Part shown: in pieces, positions 32,323 through 42,141 of the stretch
How positions within the stretch are numbered: the stretch's first letter is position 1
How the letters are laid out: every line of letters begins with the position of its first letter
Source of the DNA: Burkholderia sp. Ac-20379
GTDB lineage: Bacteria > Pseudomonadota > Gammaproteobacteria > Burkholderiales > Burkholderiaceae
DNA length: 45,623 bases
Assembly: GCF_017104645.1 (NCBI RefSeq)
Contig: NZ_JAAGPF010000020.1
Span: 1-45,623, forward strand
Direction of reading: 5' to 3'
The notes under the pieces: generated by a model
Told to the model about the DNA's origin: nothing
Databases searched by the model: none
What the model saw: the letters and a program-made list of their open reading frames with translations, nothing else
Made by a program: the position numbers and the translations under genes

Positions 32323-33270
32323 TCAGCGGTTCAGGCCGGCATCTTCCGCGGCGCCGATGGCCAGGTTCATGCACTGGATCGCCGCGCCCGAGGCGCCCTT
32401 GCCGAGGTTGTCGAGGCGCGCGACCGTGACGAAGCGCTCCTCGTTGCCGAACACGAACAGATCGACGCGGTTCGTGTCGTTGTTCGCCTGCACGTCGAAG
32501 AAGCCTTCGTCGAGGTTTTCGGCCGCATCGTACGGCGCGACGCGCACGAACGCCTCGCCCGCGTAGTACTCGGCGAAGATCCGCTGCACGTCCTGCGGGC
32601 CCACGCGCTTGGCCAGTTGGCTCGGCGTGAAGTAGGTCGTGACGGCCAGGCCCTTGAGGAACGGGCCGACGATCGGCGTGAAGATCGGCGCGTTGGCCAG
32701 GCCGGTGTGCGCGGCCATTTCCGGCAGATGCTTGTGGCCGAGCGCCAGCGCGTAGGCGCGCGGGCTGGCCAGGCGGTCGTTACCGCCGGCTTCGTAGTCG
32801 GCGATCATCTTCTTGCCGCCGCCGCTGTAGCCGGTGATCGAGTAGCTGTGCGCCGCGAAATCGGCGGCCACCACGCCCGCCTCGACGAGCGGGCGCATCG
32901 CCAGCACGAACGCCGAGGCGTGGCAGCCCGGCACCGCGATGCGCTTCGCGCCGCGAATGCGCTCGCGCTGGGCGCGCGTCAGTTCGGGCAGGCCATAGGC
33001 CCAGTCGGCGCTGGTACGGAACGCCGTGCTGGCGTCGATCAGCACCGTGCGGTCGTTGTCGACCAGCGAGGCCGATTCGCGCGAGGCGACGTCGGGCAGG
33101 CACAGGAACGTGACGTCCGAGGCGTTGATCAGGCGGCGGCGTTCCTCGACGTCCTTGCGCTGCGCATCGTCGATGCGAAGGATGTCGATGTCGCTGCGGG
33201 CGGACAGATATTCGAAGATCTTCAGGCCGGTCGTGCCTTCCTGGCCGTCGACAAAAACTTTCGTGGTCAT
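32323..33270 (-). CDS. argC: N-acetyl-gamma-glutamyl-phosphate reductase, short type (ArgC2)
   Basis: Cytosolic NADPH-dependent enzyme of arginine synthesis, reducing N-acetylglutamyl phosphate to the semialdehyde. The protein has 315 residues, the short 'type 2' form. Visible are [20 protein letters not shown] with the Rossmann loop, [13 protein letters not shown], the catalytic Cys in VPGCHASAF (about residue 117), [13 protein letters not shown] and [12 protein letters not shown] with the active-site His. It is a single gene with no other arg genes around it, as in other Burkholderia where a second argC paralogue may exist. Confidence 0.96.
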   Translation of the reverse strand: MTTKVFVDGQEGTTGLKIFEYLSARSDIDILRIDDAQRKDVEERRRLINASDVTFLCLPDVASRESASLVDNDRTVLIDASTAFRTSADWAYGLPELTRAQRERIRGAKRIAVPGCHASAFVLAMRPLVEAGVVAADFAAHSYSITGYSGGGKKMIADYEAGGNDRLASPRAYALALGHKHLPEMAAHTGLANAPIFTPIVGPFLKGLAVTTYFTPSQLAKRVGPQDVQRIFAEYYAGEAFVRVAPYDAAENLDEGFFDVQANNDTNRVDLFVFGNEERFVTVARLDNLGKGASGAAIQCMNLAIGAAEDAGLNR

Positions 33271-33450
33271 CTTGCTCTCACGGAATGGGGCGGCCGGCGC
33301 GAACGCCGGAAAGCCGCCATTTTAAGACTTCACGGACAGGGCCGTAACCGGTTGCGCCGAAAAAAGCGGCGGCGTCCATCGTGCCTGCGCCGCGTGACGG
33401 ATTGTTGACGGCGCGCGCTGGCGATCCGGCCCTCGTTCGAGCCGCCGGGT

Positions 33451-34080
33451 TCAGCGCTCGTCGGTGACTGTGAGCCGCGCCCAGCCGAGCGTGGCGACGC
33501 CGATCTCGTGATCGAACAGTTGCGCGGGGCGGCCCTGCACGGTGCGCAGGCGATCGGTGTCGAGCGCGTAGACGGTGATCACGTAGCGGTGCGGCTTGCC
33601 GGGCGGCGGGCAGGGGCCGTCGTAGCCGTCGTTGCCGTAGTCGTTGCGGGCTTCGGCCGCGCCGAGCCGGCGCAGCACGCCGGACGCGCTGGCGTTGGCG
33701 GGCAGGCTGGTGACCGAGGCGGGGATGCCGATCACGGCCCAGTGCCACCAGCCGGGGCCCGGCGCGTCGGGATCGAACAGGGTGACGGCGTAGGCGCGCG
33801 TGCCGGGCGGCGGGTTCTGCCAGCTCAGTTCGGGGGAGCGGTTCTCGCCGCGGCAGGCGCCCTTGGCGTAGCGCTGCGCGGCGCCGACCCGGCCGCCGTC
33901 GCGCAGGTCGGCGCTCGACAGCGTGAACGGGGGTTGCGCACCCGGCCGCGCGCTGCAGGCCAGCGCGGCGACGGCCACCGCGAGCACGCGCAGCGCGTGC
34001 CGGACGCCGCGTGCGCGCTGCTGCCGCTCATGTCGCTGCTGCCGTTGTTCCGGGCGCCGATGCTGCCGAGCTTCAAGCAT
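33451..34080 (-). CDS. PEBP family protein (YbhB/YbcL type)
   Basis: The protein has 209 residues. ATG at 34080 is supported by GGGGAGGA eight bases upstream. A basic 31-residue lead precedes a hydrophobic stretch VLAVAVAALACSA that looks like a signal or lipoprotein sequence (LAC), so the n-region is unusually long. The PEBP core is clear: LFDPDAPGPGWWHWAVIGIP (ligand-binding DPDAP motif) and GPCPPPGKPHRYVITVYALD. Bacterial members have no agreed function. Periplasmic location is inference. Confidence 0.9.
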   Translation of the reverse strand: MLEARQHRRPEQRQQRHERQQRARGVRHALRVLAVAVAALACSARPGAQPPFTLSSADLRDGGRVGAAQRYAKGACRGENRSPELSWQNPPPGTRAYAVTLFDPDAPGPGWWHWAVIGIPASVTSLPANASASGVLRRLGAAEARNDYGNDGYDGPCPPPGKPHRYVITVYALDTDRLRTVQGRPAQLFDHEIGVATLGWARLTVTDER

Positions 34081-34213
34081 GCCGCGATCCTCCCCTCACG
34101 TCGGCCGGCGGCGTGCGCCGGCGCGTATTGGTGTTGCGACCCTGTGTCCGCAATGACGGAAAGTCTACCGCGCGGCCGCGGGTTGCGGCAGCCTGCACGG
34201 TCGCGCACGCATG

Positions 34214-34253
34214 AAAAAACGCCCGTCACGGGCTAGCGTGACGGGCGTTTTCG
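34214..34253 (-). terminator. Terminator of pyrE
   Basis: AACGCCCGTCAC (34218-34229) pairs with GTGACGGGCGTT (34238-34249). The A6 run on the left provides a U-tract for minus-strand transcription leaving pyrE. Confidence 0.9.
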
Positions 34254-34291
34254 GGGGAGCGGGGCGCGCCGCGCGGGCGGCGCGCGTTCGC

Positions 34292-34978
34292 TCAGTCCTT
34301 CGGCGAGGTGGCGCCGCCGTGCGCGGCCGACCATTCGGCCGGCGCGTGCAGGAATTTCTCGACTTCGTCGAGCGTCTTCGTTTCGAAGTAGCCCGAGTTC
34401 TTCGCGACGCGCAGCACGTCCCACCAGGTGGCCAGCGCGTGCAGATCGACGTCGATGTCCTTCAGGACCGAGACGCTTTCCTTGAAGATGTTGTAGTGGA
34501 ACAGCACGAAGCAGTGGTTCACTTCGGCGCCGGCCGTGCGCAGCGCGTTGATGAAGTTGATCTTGCTGCGGCTGTCGGTGGTCAGGTCTTCCACCAGCAG
34601 GACGCGCGAGCCTTCCTCGAGATGGCCTTCGATCTGTGCGTTGCGGCCGAAACCCTTCGGCTTTTTGCGCACGTACTGCATCGGCAGCATCATGCGGTCG
34701 GCGATCCAGGCGGCGAACGGAATGCCGGCGGTTTCACCGCCCGCGACCGCGTCGATCTGCTCGAAGCCGACGTCGCGCAGGATCGTCGCTTCCGCCATCT
34801 CCATCAGGCCACGGCGCACGCGCGGATACGAGATCAGCTTGCGGCAGTCGATGTAGACGGGGCTCGCCCAGCCGGACGTGAAGATGAACGGCTTTTCGGC
34901 GTTGAAGTGCACCGCCTGCACTTCGAGCAGGATTTTGGCGGTCGTGTCGGAGATCGTTTGACGATCGAAGCCTGTCAT
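34292..34978 (-). CDS. pyrE: Orotate phosphoribosyltransferase
   Basis: Pyrimidine synthesis enzyme joining orotate and PRPP to form OMP. The protein has 228 residues from the ATG at 34978 (MTGFDRQ), with AAGGA six bases upstream. Conserved blocks are [39 protein letters not shown], the flexible loop [15 protein letters not shown] and the PRPP motif [14 protein letters not shown]. The frame extends upstream for about 100 codons, but those have no homology. Single gene, divergent from maeB. Confidence 0.96.
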   Translation of the reverse strand: MTGFDRQTISDTTAKILLEVQAVHFNAEKPFIFTSGWASPVYIDCRKLISYPRVRRGLMEMAEATILRDVGFEQIDAVAGGETAGIPFAAWIADRMMLPMQYVRKKPKGFGRNAQIEGHLEEGSRVLLVEDLTTDSRSKINFINALRTAGAEVNHCFVLFHYNIFKESVSVLKDIDVDLHALATWWDVLRVAKNSGYFETKTLDEVEKFLHAPAEWSAAHGGATSPKD

Positions 34979-35493
34979 GGGCATTCCTTGGGTGATGAGC
35001 GGGAGGGCGGGCGCGGGGCGCCGTGGCGCGGCGACGGGTTTCGGCCGGGCCATGCCGGCGGAGCCGGCATGCGGCGAAATTTCGCTGCGCGCGTGGGCCG
35101 CTATTTTACCCGAATCGGCGGGCCGCCGGACGGCCGGAACGGGGGCCGAAGCGGGGGCTCCCGGCATGCCCGCCGATGCCACGCCGACACCCCGCCGCGC
35201 CTTGCTGCGGCCATGCGTCGCGTTATGAGGAGTATCCCGAGGGGCAGCCGCACACGCGCCGAGCCAGGTGTACACTTAGCGCCCACCAGAATTTGCCGGC
35301 ACCTTGGTCTCCTTGCCCATCCCGCAGACAGCAGGTTCCACGGCGCGCCGATCCGGCGCGCGACCGCTGCCGCCCACGGCTATCTCCCCCGATCGATCCA
35401 TTCCGGCGCGTGCCTGCTGCCGGGTGCCGGCGCACCGTTTCGCATCTCCCATCCTCAACCGTTCCGCCTTTCTCGCAAATCAGACGACCCATC
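34979..35493. other. Divergent promoter region between pyrE and maeB
   Basis: No gene is supported in 515 bases. A perfect stem-loop CATGCCGGC-GGA-GCCGGCATG is at 35051-35071 and another, CGCGCCG-ATC-CGGCGCG, at 35344-35360 within the presumed maeB leader. TACACT at 35271-35276 is a possible maeB -10, giving a leader of about 215 nt. The -35 is not clear. Confidence 0.4.
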
Positions 35494-37770
35494 ATGGATG
35501 AACAACTGAAGCAGAGCGCGCTCGCGTATCACCAGAATCCGAAGCCCGGCAAGATCTCGGTCACGCCGACCAAGCCGCTGTCGAACCAGTACGATCTCTC
35601 GCTCGCGTATTCGCCGGGCGTCGCGGCGGCCTGCGAGGCGATCCACGCCGATCCGCTCGACGCGCAGAAATACACCTCGCGCGGCAACCTCGTCGGCGTG
35701 ATCACCAACGGCACCGCCGTGCTGGGCCTCGGCAACATCGGCCCGCTGGCGTCGAAGCCCGTGATGGAAGGCAAGGGCTGCCTGTTCAAGAAGTTCGCCG
35801 GCATCGACGTGTTCGACATCGAACTGGCCGAAACCGATCCGGACAAGCTGGTCGAGGCGATCGCGATGCTCGAGCCGACGCTCGGCGGCATCAACCTCGA
35901 AGACATCAAGGCGCCGGAGTGCTTCTACATCGAGCAGAAGCTGCGCGAGCGCATGAAGATCCCCGTCTTCCACGACGACCAGCACGGCACCGCGATCATC
36001 GCCTCGGCCGCGATCCTGAACGGCCTGAAGGTGGTCGGCAAGGATCTCGGCACGGTCAAGCTGGTGTGCTCGGGTGCGGGCGCGGCGGCGATCGCCTGCC
36101 TGGACCTGCTCGTGCACCTGGGCCTGAACAAGGCCAACGTGCTCGTCACCGATTCGAAGGGCGTGATCTACGAAGGCCGCGGCCAGCTCGATCCGTCGAA
36201 GCAGCGCTACGCCGCTACCACCGAGGCCCGCACGCTGGCCGACGCCATCGACGGCGCCGACGTGTTCCTCGGCTGCTCGAGCGCGGGCGTGCTGAAGCCG
36301 GAAATGGTGCAGACCATGGGCACCCAGCCGCTGATCCTGGCGCTGGCCAACCCGGAGCCGGAAATCCGCCCGGAAGCGGCCAAGGCCGTGCGTCCCGACG
36401 CGATCGTCGCGACCGGCCGTTCGGATTACCCGAACCAGGTCAACAACGTGCTGTGCTTCCCGTTCATCTTCCGCGGCGCGCTGGACGTCGGCGCGACCAC
36501 CATCACGGAAGAGATGAAGCTTGCCTGCGTGCGCGCGATCGCCGATCTGGCCCAGGAAACCGACCAGAGCGAGGAAGTGGCCAAGGCCTATGAAGGCCAT
36601 TCGCTCGAATTCGGGCCGGAATACCTGATTCCGAAGCCGTTCGATCCGCGCCTGATCATCAAGATCGCGCCGGCCGTCGCGCAGGCCGCGATGGATTCGG
36701 GCGTCGCCACGCGCCCGATCGAGGACATGGACGCCTATCGCGAGCAACTGGGCGCCACCGTCTACCGCACCGGCATGGTGATGCGTCCGGTGTTCACGGC
36801 GGCCAAGGCCAAGCAGGCCCGCATCGTGTTCGCCGAGGGCGAGGACGAGCGCGTGCTGCGCGCCGCGCAGTTCGTGCTGCAGGAAAAGATCGCCAAGCCG
36901 ATCATCATCGGTCGTCCGGCCGTGGTGGAAATGCGCCTGAAGAAGATCGGCTCGAAGCTGCGCGCCGGCACCGATTTCGAGATCGTCGATCCCGAAGACG
37001 ACCCGCGCTACCAGCAATGCTGGCAGGCCTATCACGAGCTGTGCGCGCGCGAAGGCGTCACGCCGGAAGTCGCGAAGGCCGCGCTGCGCAAGGCGAACAC
37101 GCTGATCGGCGCGATCCTGGTGCACCTCGGCGATGCCGACGGCATGATCTGCGGCATGATCGACACGTACCACAGCCATCTGAAGTACATCGATCAGGTG
37201 CTGGGCCGCGCGAAGGGCGCCGAGCATCTGGCCGCGATGAATCTGCTGATGCTGCCGGGCCGCAACCTGTTCGTCTGCGACACCTATGTCAACGAGCTGC
37301 CGAGCGCCGAGCAACTGGCCGACATGACGATCCAGGCCGCCGCCGAGATCGAGCGCTTCGGCATCACGCCGAAGGCCGCGCTGCTGTCGAACTCGAACTT
37401 CGGCAGCGCGCCGTCGTCGTCCTCGCGCCGCATGGCCGAGGCACGTCAACTGATCGCCGAGCGCGCGCCGCAACTGGAAGTGGACGGCGAAATGCACGGC
37501 GACGCCGCGCTGTCGGAAACGATCCGCAAGGCCGCGTTCCCCGGCACCACGCTGTCGGGCGAAGCGAACCTGTTGATCATGCCGAACGTGGAAGCCGCCA
37601 ACATCGCCTACAACCTGCTGAAGATGATCGGCGGCGACGGCGTGACGGTCGGCCCGTTCCTGCTCGGCGCCGCCAAGCCGGTGCATATCCTGACGCCGGC
37701 CGCCACCGTGCGCCGCATCGTCAACATGACGGCCGTGGCAGCGGCCAACGTGAACGGCACCGCGCGGTAA
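35494..37770 (+). CDS. maeB: NADP-dependent malic enzyme with C-terminal PTA-like domain
   Basis: Cytosolic enzyme converting malate to pyruvate and CO2 with NADPH production. The protein has 758 residues. The malic enzyme part covers about 1-430: [78 protein letters not shown] and the NAD-fold [13 protein letters not shown]. The phosphotransacetylase-like part (about 430-755) has [17 protein letters not shown] and the tail [17 protein letters not shown]. In MaeB the second domain is regulatory (acetyl-CoA response), not a transferase. ATG at 35494; upstream frame ignored. Confidence 0.97.
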   Translation: MDEQLKQSALAYHQNPKPGKISVTPTKPLSNQYDLSLAYSPGVAAACEAIHADPLDAQKYTSRGNLVGVITNGTAVLGLGNIGPLASKPVMEGKGCLFKKFAGIDVFDIELAETDPDKLVEAIAMLEPTLGGINLEDIKAPECFYIEQKLRERMKIPVFHDDQHGTAIIASAAILNGLKVVGKDLGTVKLVCSGAGAAAIACLDLLVHLGLNKANVLVTDSKGVIYEGRGQLDPSKQRYAATTEARTLADAIDGADVFLGCSSAGVLKPEMVQTMGTQPLILALANPEPEIRPEAAKAVRPDAIVATGRSDYPNQVNNVLCFPFIFRGALDVGATTITEEMKLACVRAIADLAQETDQSEEVAKAYEGHSLEFGPEYLIPKPFDPRLIIKIAPAVAQAAMDSGVATRPIEDMDAYREQLGATVYRTGMVMRPVFTAAKAKQARIVFAEGEDERVLRAAQFVLQEKIAKPIIIGRPAVVEMRLKKIGSKLRAGTDFEIVDPEDDPRYQQCWQAYHELCAREGVTPEVAKAALRKANTLIGAILVHLGDADGMICGMIDTYHSHLKYIDQVLGRAKGAEHLAAMNLLMLPGRNLFVCDTYVNELPSAEQLADMTIQAAAEIERFGITPKAALLSNSNFGSAPSSSSRRMAEARQLIAERAPQLEVDGEMHGDAALSETIRKAAFPGTTLSGEANLLIMPNVEAANIAYNLLKMIGGDGVTVGPFLLGAAKPVHILTPAATVRRIVNMTAVAAANVNGTAR

Positions 37771-37815
37771 GCGTTCGCCCGTGAGACGTCGCCGCTTCAC
37801 GCGGCGGCCTCGCGA

Positions 37816-37857
37816 TAAAAAACGCCACGGGCCGCAAGGCGCCGTGGCGTTTTTCTT
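37816..37857. terminator. Bidirectional terminator between maeB and the indolepyruvate oxidoreductase gene
   Basis: AAAACGCCACGG pairs with CCGTGGCGTTTT around an 11-base interior, with A-run on the left and T-run on the right, so it can end both convergent transcripts. Confidence 0.9.
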
Positions 37858-37898
37858 ATAGCCACCGCAAGGACGGCTTTCGCATCGTCGAGCGCCGC

Positions 37899-40800
37899 TC
37901 AGGCCACGTGCCGCGTCACCGCCTCCGGCCCGTTCCACTGCGCGACCAGCGCCAGCCACTTGCTGCGCACGGCGGCCAGGTTGTGCTCCTTCACGTGGCC
38001 GTAGCCGCGAATTCCGTCGGGCAGGTTCGCGAGGTCGAGTGCGAGCGGCAGCCGCTCGGCTGTCAGCTTCGCCAGCACCACGTCGATCAGCGTGACGTAT
38101 TCGCCGATCAGCGCGCGCTCGGTGCGGCGCTCCTCGGTGCGGCCGAACGGATCGAACGCGGTGCCGCGCAGGCCTTTGCACTTCGCGAGCAGGCGGAATG
38201 CCGACAGCATCCACGGCCCGAACGTGCGCTTGACGAGATGGCCGTGCGCGTCGCGCTTGGCGAGGATCGGCGGCGCGAGGTGGTAGCGCAGCTTCAGTTC
38301 GCCGTCGAACTGCGCGGCCAGCCGGGCGAGGAACGCCGGATCCGATTGCAGCCGCGCGACCTCGTACTCGTCCTTGTACGCCATCAGCTTGTAGAGATTG
38401 CGCGCGACCGCTTCGGTCAGCGGCTCCTGGCCCGACGCGTTGCCGTCGAGCGCGCGTTCGGCCGCGCGCACGCGCTCGACCACCGCCGCATAGCGCGCCG
38501 CGTAGGCCGCGTTCTGATAGGCGCTCAGTTGCTCGACGCGCGTGGCGATCAGCGTATCGACCGCCTTCTTCGTATGCAGCGCGATCACCGTCGCGCCGCT
38601 CGGCGCCGGGCTGCCCGCGCGCTGGCCGGCCGCGGCCTGACGCACGCTGGCCAGATCGTGCGCGGCGCGGCGGCCCCACTCGAACGCGGCGAGGTTCTTC
38701 TCGACCTGCACGCCGTTCAGCTCGATCGCGCGCGTCAGCGAAGCGAGCGTGAGCGGCAGGCCGCCGCGTTGCCACGCGTAGCCGAGCACGAACGGGTTGG
38801 TGTAGATCGTGTCGCCGAGCAGCGCCGCCGCGAACTGGTCGGCGTCGACCAGATCCACGCCGTCGCCGGCCGCCGCGCGAATGTCCTGCTCCGCGCTCGC
38901 GCCCGGGAACGCCCATTTCGGGTTCTTGATGAAATCGGCGGTGGGCGTCTTCGCGCTGTTGACGACCACGCGCGTCGCGCCGTGACGCATGCGCGAGGTG
39001 CATTCGTCGCTGGCCGTGACGAGCGCGTCGCCGCCGATCACGAGATCGGCCTCGCCCATCGCGATCCGCGTCGCGTGGATGTCGCCGGGCGCGTGCGCGA
39101 TCTGCACATGGCTCATCACGGCACCGCCTTTCTGCGCGAGGCCGGTGACGTCGAGCACCGTCACGCCCTTGTTCTCCAGGTGCGCGGCCATGCCGATCAG
39201 CGCACCGATCGTCACCACGCCGGTGCCGCCCACGCCGGTCACGAGCACGCCCCAGGCGCGCTCGATGCCGGGCAGCGCCGGTTCCGGCACCGGCGGCAGC
39301 GCGCCGGCGTCCACCGTCACGGCCTTCGGCTTCTTCAACTGCGCGCCCTCGACGGTCACGAAGCTCGGGCAGAAGCCCTTGGTGCACGAAAAATCCTTGT
39401 TGCAGGTGGACTGATTGATCTGCCGCTTGGTGCCGAATTCGGTGTCGAGCGGCTCGACCGACAGGCAATTCGACTGCACCGAGCAATCGCCGCAGCCTTC
39501 GCACACCGCTTCGTTGATCACCACGCGCTTGGCCGGATCGGGATACGCGCCGCGCTTGCGGCGGCGGCGCTTCTCGGTGGCGCAGGTCTGGTCGTAGATC
39601 AGGATCGAGGTGCCGGCGATCTCGCGCAGTTCGCGCTGCACGGCGTCGAGTTCGTCGCGGTGATGGATCGTCACGCCGGGCGCGAGCAGCGAGGCCTTGC
39701 CGTCGTACTTCTCGGGCTCGTCGGTCACGATGACGATCTTCGACGCGCCTTCCGCCGCGACCTGATGGGTGATCTGCGGCACGGTCAGCGTGCCGTCCAC
39801 GGGCTGGCCGCCCGTCATCGCCACCGCGTCGTTGTAGAGGATCTTGTAGGTGATGTTCGCCTTCGACGAGATCGCCGCGCGCACCGCCAGCAGGCCCGAA
39901 TGGAAGTAGGTGCCGTCGCCGAGGTTGGCGAACACGTGCTTTTCCTCGGTGAACGGCGCCTGGCCGACCCACGGCACGCCTTCGCCGCCCATCTGGCTGA
40001 AGGTGCTGGTGTTGCGGTCCATCCAGACCGTCATGTAGTGGCAGCCGATGCCGGCGATCGCGCGCGAACCGTCGGGCACCACCGTCGAGGTATTGTGCGG
40101 GCAGCCCGAGCAGAACCACGGCTTGCGCTCGGTGGTGACGTGCGGGCGGGCCAGCGCGGCTTCCTTGGCGTGGATCACGGCGATGCGGGCGGCAATGCGC
40201 GCACGCACGTCGGCGGGCAGTTCGAACTTGTCGAGCCGCGTGGCGATCGCCTTCGCGATGATGGCCGGCGACAGTTCGTAATGCGCGGGCAGCAGCCAGT
40301 TGCCCATCGGCACCGACCATTCGCCGCCTGCGCCGTCCTTCTCGTCGAACTTGCCGAAGATGCGCGGGCGCTGGCCGTCCGGCCAGTTGTACAGCTCTTC
40401 CTTGATCTGATATTCGAGGATCTGACGCTTTTCCTCGACCACCAGGATTTCGTCGAGGCCCTGCGCGAACTGCTGCACGCCCTGCGCTTCGAGCGGCCAG
40501 ACGCAGCCGACCTTGTAGAGGCGGATGCCGATCCGCGCGCAGGTGGCGTCGTCGAGGCCGAGGTCGGTTAGCGCCTGGCGCACGTCCAGATACGCCTTGC
40601 CGGCCGTCATGATGCCGAAGCGCGCCTGCGGCGATTCGATCTCGATGCGGTCGAGCCGGTTGGCGCGCACGTAGGCAAGCGCGGCGTACCACTTGTAGTC
40701 GATCATCCGCGCTTCCTGCACGAGCGGCGGATCGGGCCAGCGGATGTTCAGGCCGCCGTCGGGCATCGCGAAATCCTCGGGCAGCACGATGCGCGCGCGG

Positions 40801-41492
40801 TGCGGATCGATGTCGACCGAGGCCGACGATTCGACCACATCGGTCACGCACTTGAGCGACACCCACAGCCCCGAGTAGCGGCTCATCGCCCAGCCGTGCA
40901 GGCCGAAATCGAGATATTCCTGGACGTTCGAGGGGAACAGCACCGGCAGCCCGCAGGCCTTCAGCAGGTGTTCCGATTGGTGCGCGAGGGTGGAGGATTT
41001 GGCCGCGTGATCGTCGCCGGCCAGCACCAGCACGCCGCCGTGCGGCGCGGAGCCGGCCGAATTGGCGTGCTTGAGCACGTCGCCCGAGCGGTCGACGCCG
41101 GGGCCCTTGCCGTACCACATGCCGAACACGCCGTCGTATTTCGCGCCGGGATACAGGTTCACCTGCTGCGAGCCCCAGACGGCGGTCGCGGCGAGATCTT
41201 CATTGAGACCGGGCTGAAAAACGATGCGATGCGCGGCGAGATGCTTCTGGGCTTTCCAGAGCGACTGATCGAGGCCGCCGAGCGGCGAGCCGCGATAGCC
41301 GGAAATGAAGCCGGCGGTGTTGAGGCCTGCGGCGCGGTCGCGTGCTTGCTGCAGCATCGGCAGCCGAACCAGCGCCTGGATGCCGCTCATATAGGCGCGG
41401 CCGCGTTCCAGCGTGTATTTGTCGTCGAGCGTGACCGAGGCCAGCGCGGCTTCGAGCGTGGCGCGTTGGCCCGCGTCGAGTGGGGCATTCAT
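37899..41492 (-). CDS. Indolepyruvate ferredoxin oxidoreductase, fused alpha/beta type
   Basis: Very large (1197 residues) TPP and iron-sulfur enzyme that oxidatively decarboxylates aryl-pyruvates from Trp, Phe and Tyr transamination to aryl-acetyl-CoA. The N-terminal half has GFISGYRGSPLGGLDQSLWK, FGMWYGKGPGVDRSGDVLKH and the TPP-linked CSGCPHNTSTVVPDGS. A Cys-rich cluster follows near 640-690: VCEGCGDCSVQSNCLSVEP and CNKDFSCTKGFCPSF. The gamma-type domain has GVGGTGVVTIGALIG (about 740). The single-chain form is typical of betaproteobacteria. GGAGGAG precedes the ATG at 41492. Near hppD, it fits aromatic amino acid catabolism. Confidence 0.93.
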   Translation of the reverse strand: MNAPLDAGQRATLEAALASVTLDDKYTLERGRAYMSGIQALVRLPMLQQARDRAAGLNTAGFISGYRGSPLGGLDQSLWKAQKHLAAHRIVFQPGLNEDLAATAVWGSQQVNLYPGAKYDGVFGMWYGKGPGVDRSGDVLKHANSAGSAPHGGVLVLAGDDHAAKSSTLAHQSEHLLKACGLPVLFPSNVQEYLDFGLHGWAMSRYSGLWVSLKCVTDVVESSASVDIDPHRARIVLPEDFAMPDGGLNIRWPDPPLVQEARMIDYKWYAALAYVRANRLDRIEIESPQARFGIMTAGKAYLDVRQALTDLGLDDATCARIGIRLYKVGCVWPLEAQGVQQFAQGLDEILVVEEKRQILEYQIKEELYNWPDGQRPRIFGKFDEKDGAGGEWSVPMGNWLLPAHYELSPAIIAKAIATRLDKFELPADVRARIAARIAVIHAKEAALARPHVTTERKPWFCSGCPHNTSTVVPDGSRAIAGIGCHYMTVWMDRNTSTFSQMGGEGVPWVGQAPFTEEKHVFANLGDGTYFHSGLLAVRAAISSKANITYKILYNDAVAMTGGQPVDGTLTVPQITHQVAAEGASKIVIVTDEPEKYDGKASLLAPGVTIHHRDELDAVQRELREIAGTSILIYDQTCATEKRRRRKRGAYPDPAKRVVINEAVCEGCGDCSVQSNCLSVEPLDTEFGTKRQINQSTCNKDFSCTKGFCPSFVTVEGAQLKKPKAVTVDAGALPPVPEPALPGIERAWGVLVTGVGGTGVVTIGALIGMAAHLENKGVTVLDVTGLAQKGGAVMSHVQIAHAPGDIHATRIAMGEADLVIGGDALVTASDECTSRMRHGATRVVVNSAKTPTADFIKNPKWAFPGASAEQDIRAAAGDGVDLVDADQFAAALLGDTIYTNPFVLGYAWQRGGLPLTLASLTRAIELNGVQVEKNLAAFEWGRRAAHDLASVRQAAAGQRAGSPAPSGATVIALHTKKAVDTLIATRVEQLSAYQNAAYAARYAAVVERVRAAERALDGNASGQEPLTEAVARNLYKLMAYKDEYEVARLQSDPAFLARLAAQFDGELKLRYHLAPPILAKRDAHGHLVKRTFGPWMLSAFRLLAKCKGLRGTAFDPFGRTEERRTERALIGEYVTLIDVVLAKLTAERLPLALDLANLPDGIRGYGHVKEHNLAAVRSKWLALVAQWNGPEAVTRHVA

Positions 41493-41805
41493 GTAAACGT
41501 CTCCTCCAGCTATTTGGGATCGCCAAAACTGTTGGCGGGTGGCGTCTTGTGAACGCCCCCGACGGGGCCAGTTTCGCCGGTTTCCACTGAAGGTAGCACT
41601 GGTGGAAACCCGCCGTTTGTTGCGTGTTCTGACATAAACAGGCCCGCAAACCGGCTGTCTGCGTGCGTTACATCATGTAAAAGCATGTAAAGACGCGGGG
41701 CACGATCAGAGTTTGCTGTTACTTTATTGCGCTGTCGGCAATGGCCGGGCACACACGATGGCCCTGGAATCGAGAGAGCCAGCCGACGATGAAAACGGAG
41801 GTTCA
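41493..41805. other. Divergent regulatory region with large palindromes
   Basis: No gene is present in 313 bases. GGTTTCCAC and GTGGAAACC (41579-41587, 41602-41610) form a 9-bp inverted repeat with a 14-base spacer. TTACATCATGTAA (41668-41680) is a palindrome with one central base, and a further ATGTAA half-site follows at 41685-41690, so TGTAAA occurs at 41676-41681 and 41686-41691. TGTAAA-type boxes recall TyrR/PhhR or Lrp-like sites (inference). Confidence 0.5.
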
Positions 41806-42003
41806 ATGAATACGCGACATATCCAGAATTTTCTGATGGTGTCCGCCGCGTTCTTCGCCATGACGGGGCCGGTGCGCTCGCAGGGTGCGAGTGCGTTGGC
41901 TGCGGCAGGCACCCAGATGCTGCAGATCACGCCCGCGGGCGACGCGATCGCGCCGGCCGGCGTGAGCGCGACGACGCAGGTCACCGGCGCGCCGAAGGCC
42001 TGA
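41806..42003 (+). CDS. Small secreted protein, hypothetical
   Basis: The protein has 65 residues from the ATG at 41806, with ACGGAGG upstream. The signal peptide reads MNTRHIQNFLMVSAAFFAM and probably ends near the VRSQG junction. The mature 35-40 residues are Ala/Thr/Gly-rich (LAAAGTQMLQITPAGDAIAP) and have no motif I recognise. It is transcribed away from the indolepyruvate gene and ends in a strong terminator, so it is a separate unit. Confidence 0.6.
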   Translation: MNTRHIQNFLMVSAAFFAMTGPVRSQGASALAAAGTQMLQITPAGDAIAPAGVSATTQVTGAPKA

Positions 42004-42075
42004 GAGAGCGATGGCGCACCGGCGCGTGGCCTGAGCGGGTGCTCGGCAAGGCGCTCCGGGCAGCCATCCAGCCAT

Positions 42076-42113
42076 GAAAAAGGGCGGAAATCACACGATT
42101 TCCGCCCTTTTTT
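42076..42113. terminator. Bidirectional terminator between the small secreted protein gene and hppD
   Basis: AAAGGGCGGAAATC (42079-42092), loop ACAC, GATTTCCGCCCTTT (42097-42110), flanked by A-run and T-run. Perfect 14-bp stem. Confidence 0.93.
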
Positions 42114-42141
42114 CGTTATGCCGCTGCCTTTTCTCGCAGCA

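Noticed and set aside
37908-40571. A plus-strand open frame of 887 codons
   Set aside because: It lies fully antisense to the oxidoreductase gene, whose own frame contains clear TPP and Cys-cluster motifs; the antisense translation has none.
35455-41118. A minus-strand open frame of 1887 codons crossing maeB and most of the oxidoreductase gene
   Set aside because: It is antisense to maeB and a shifted frame of the 1197-residue oxidoreductase; its translation is Arg/Gly/Ala-rich without family motifs, as expected in high-GC DNA.
41493-41640. A glycine-type or other known riboswitch before the oxidoreductase gene
   Set aside because: The paired stem exists, but none of the conserved riboswitch core sequences I know can be found.
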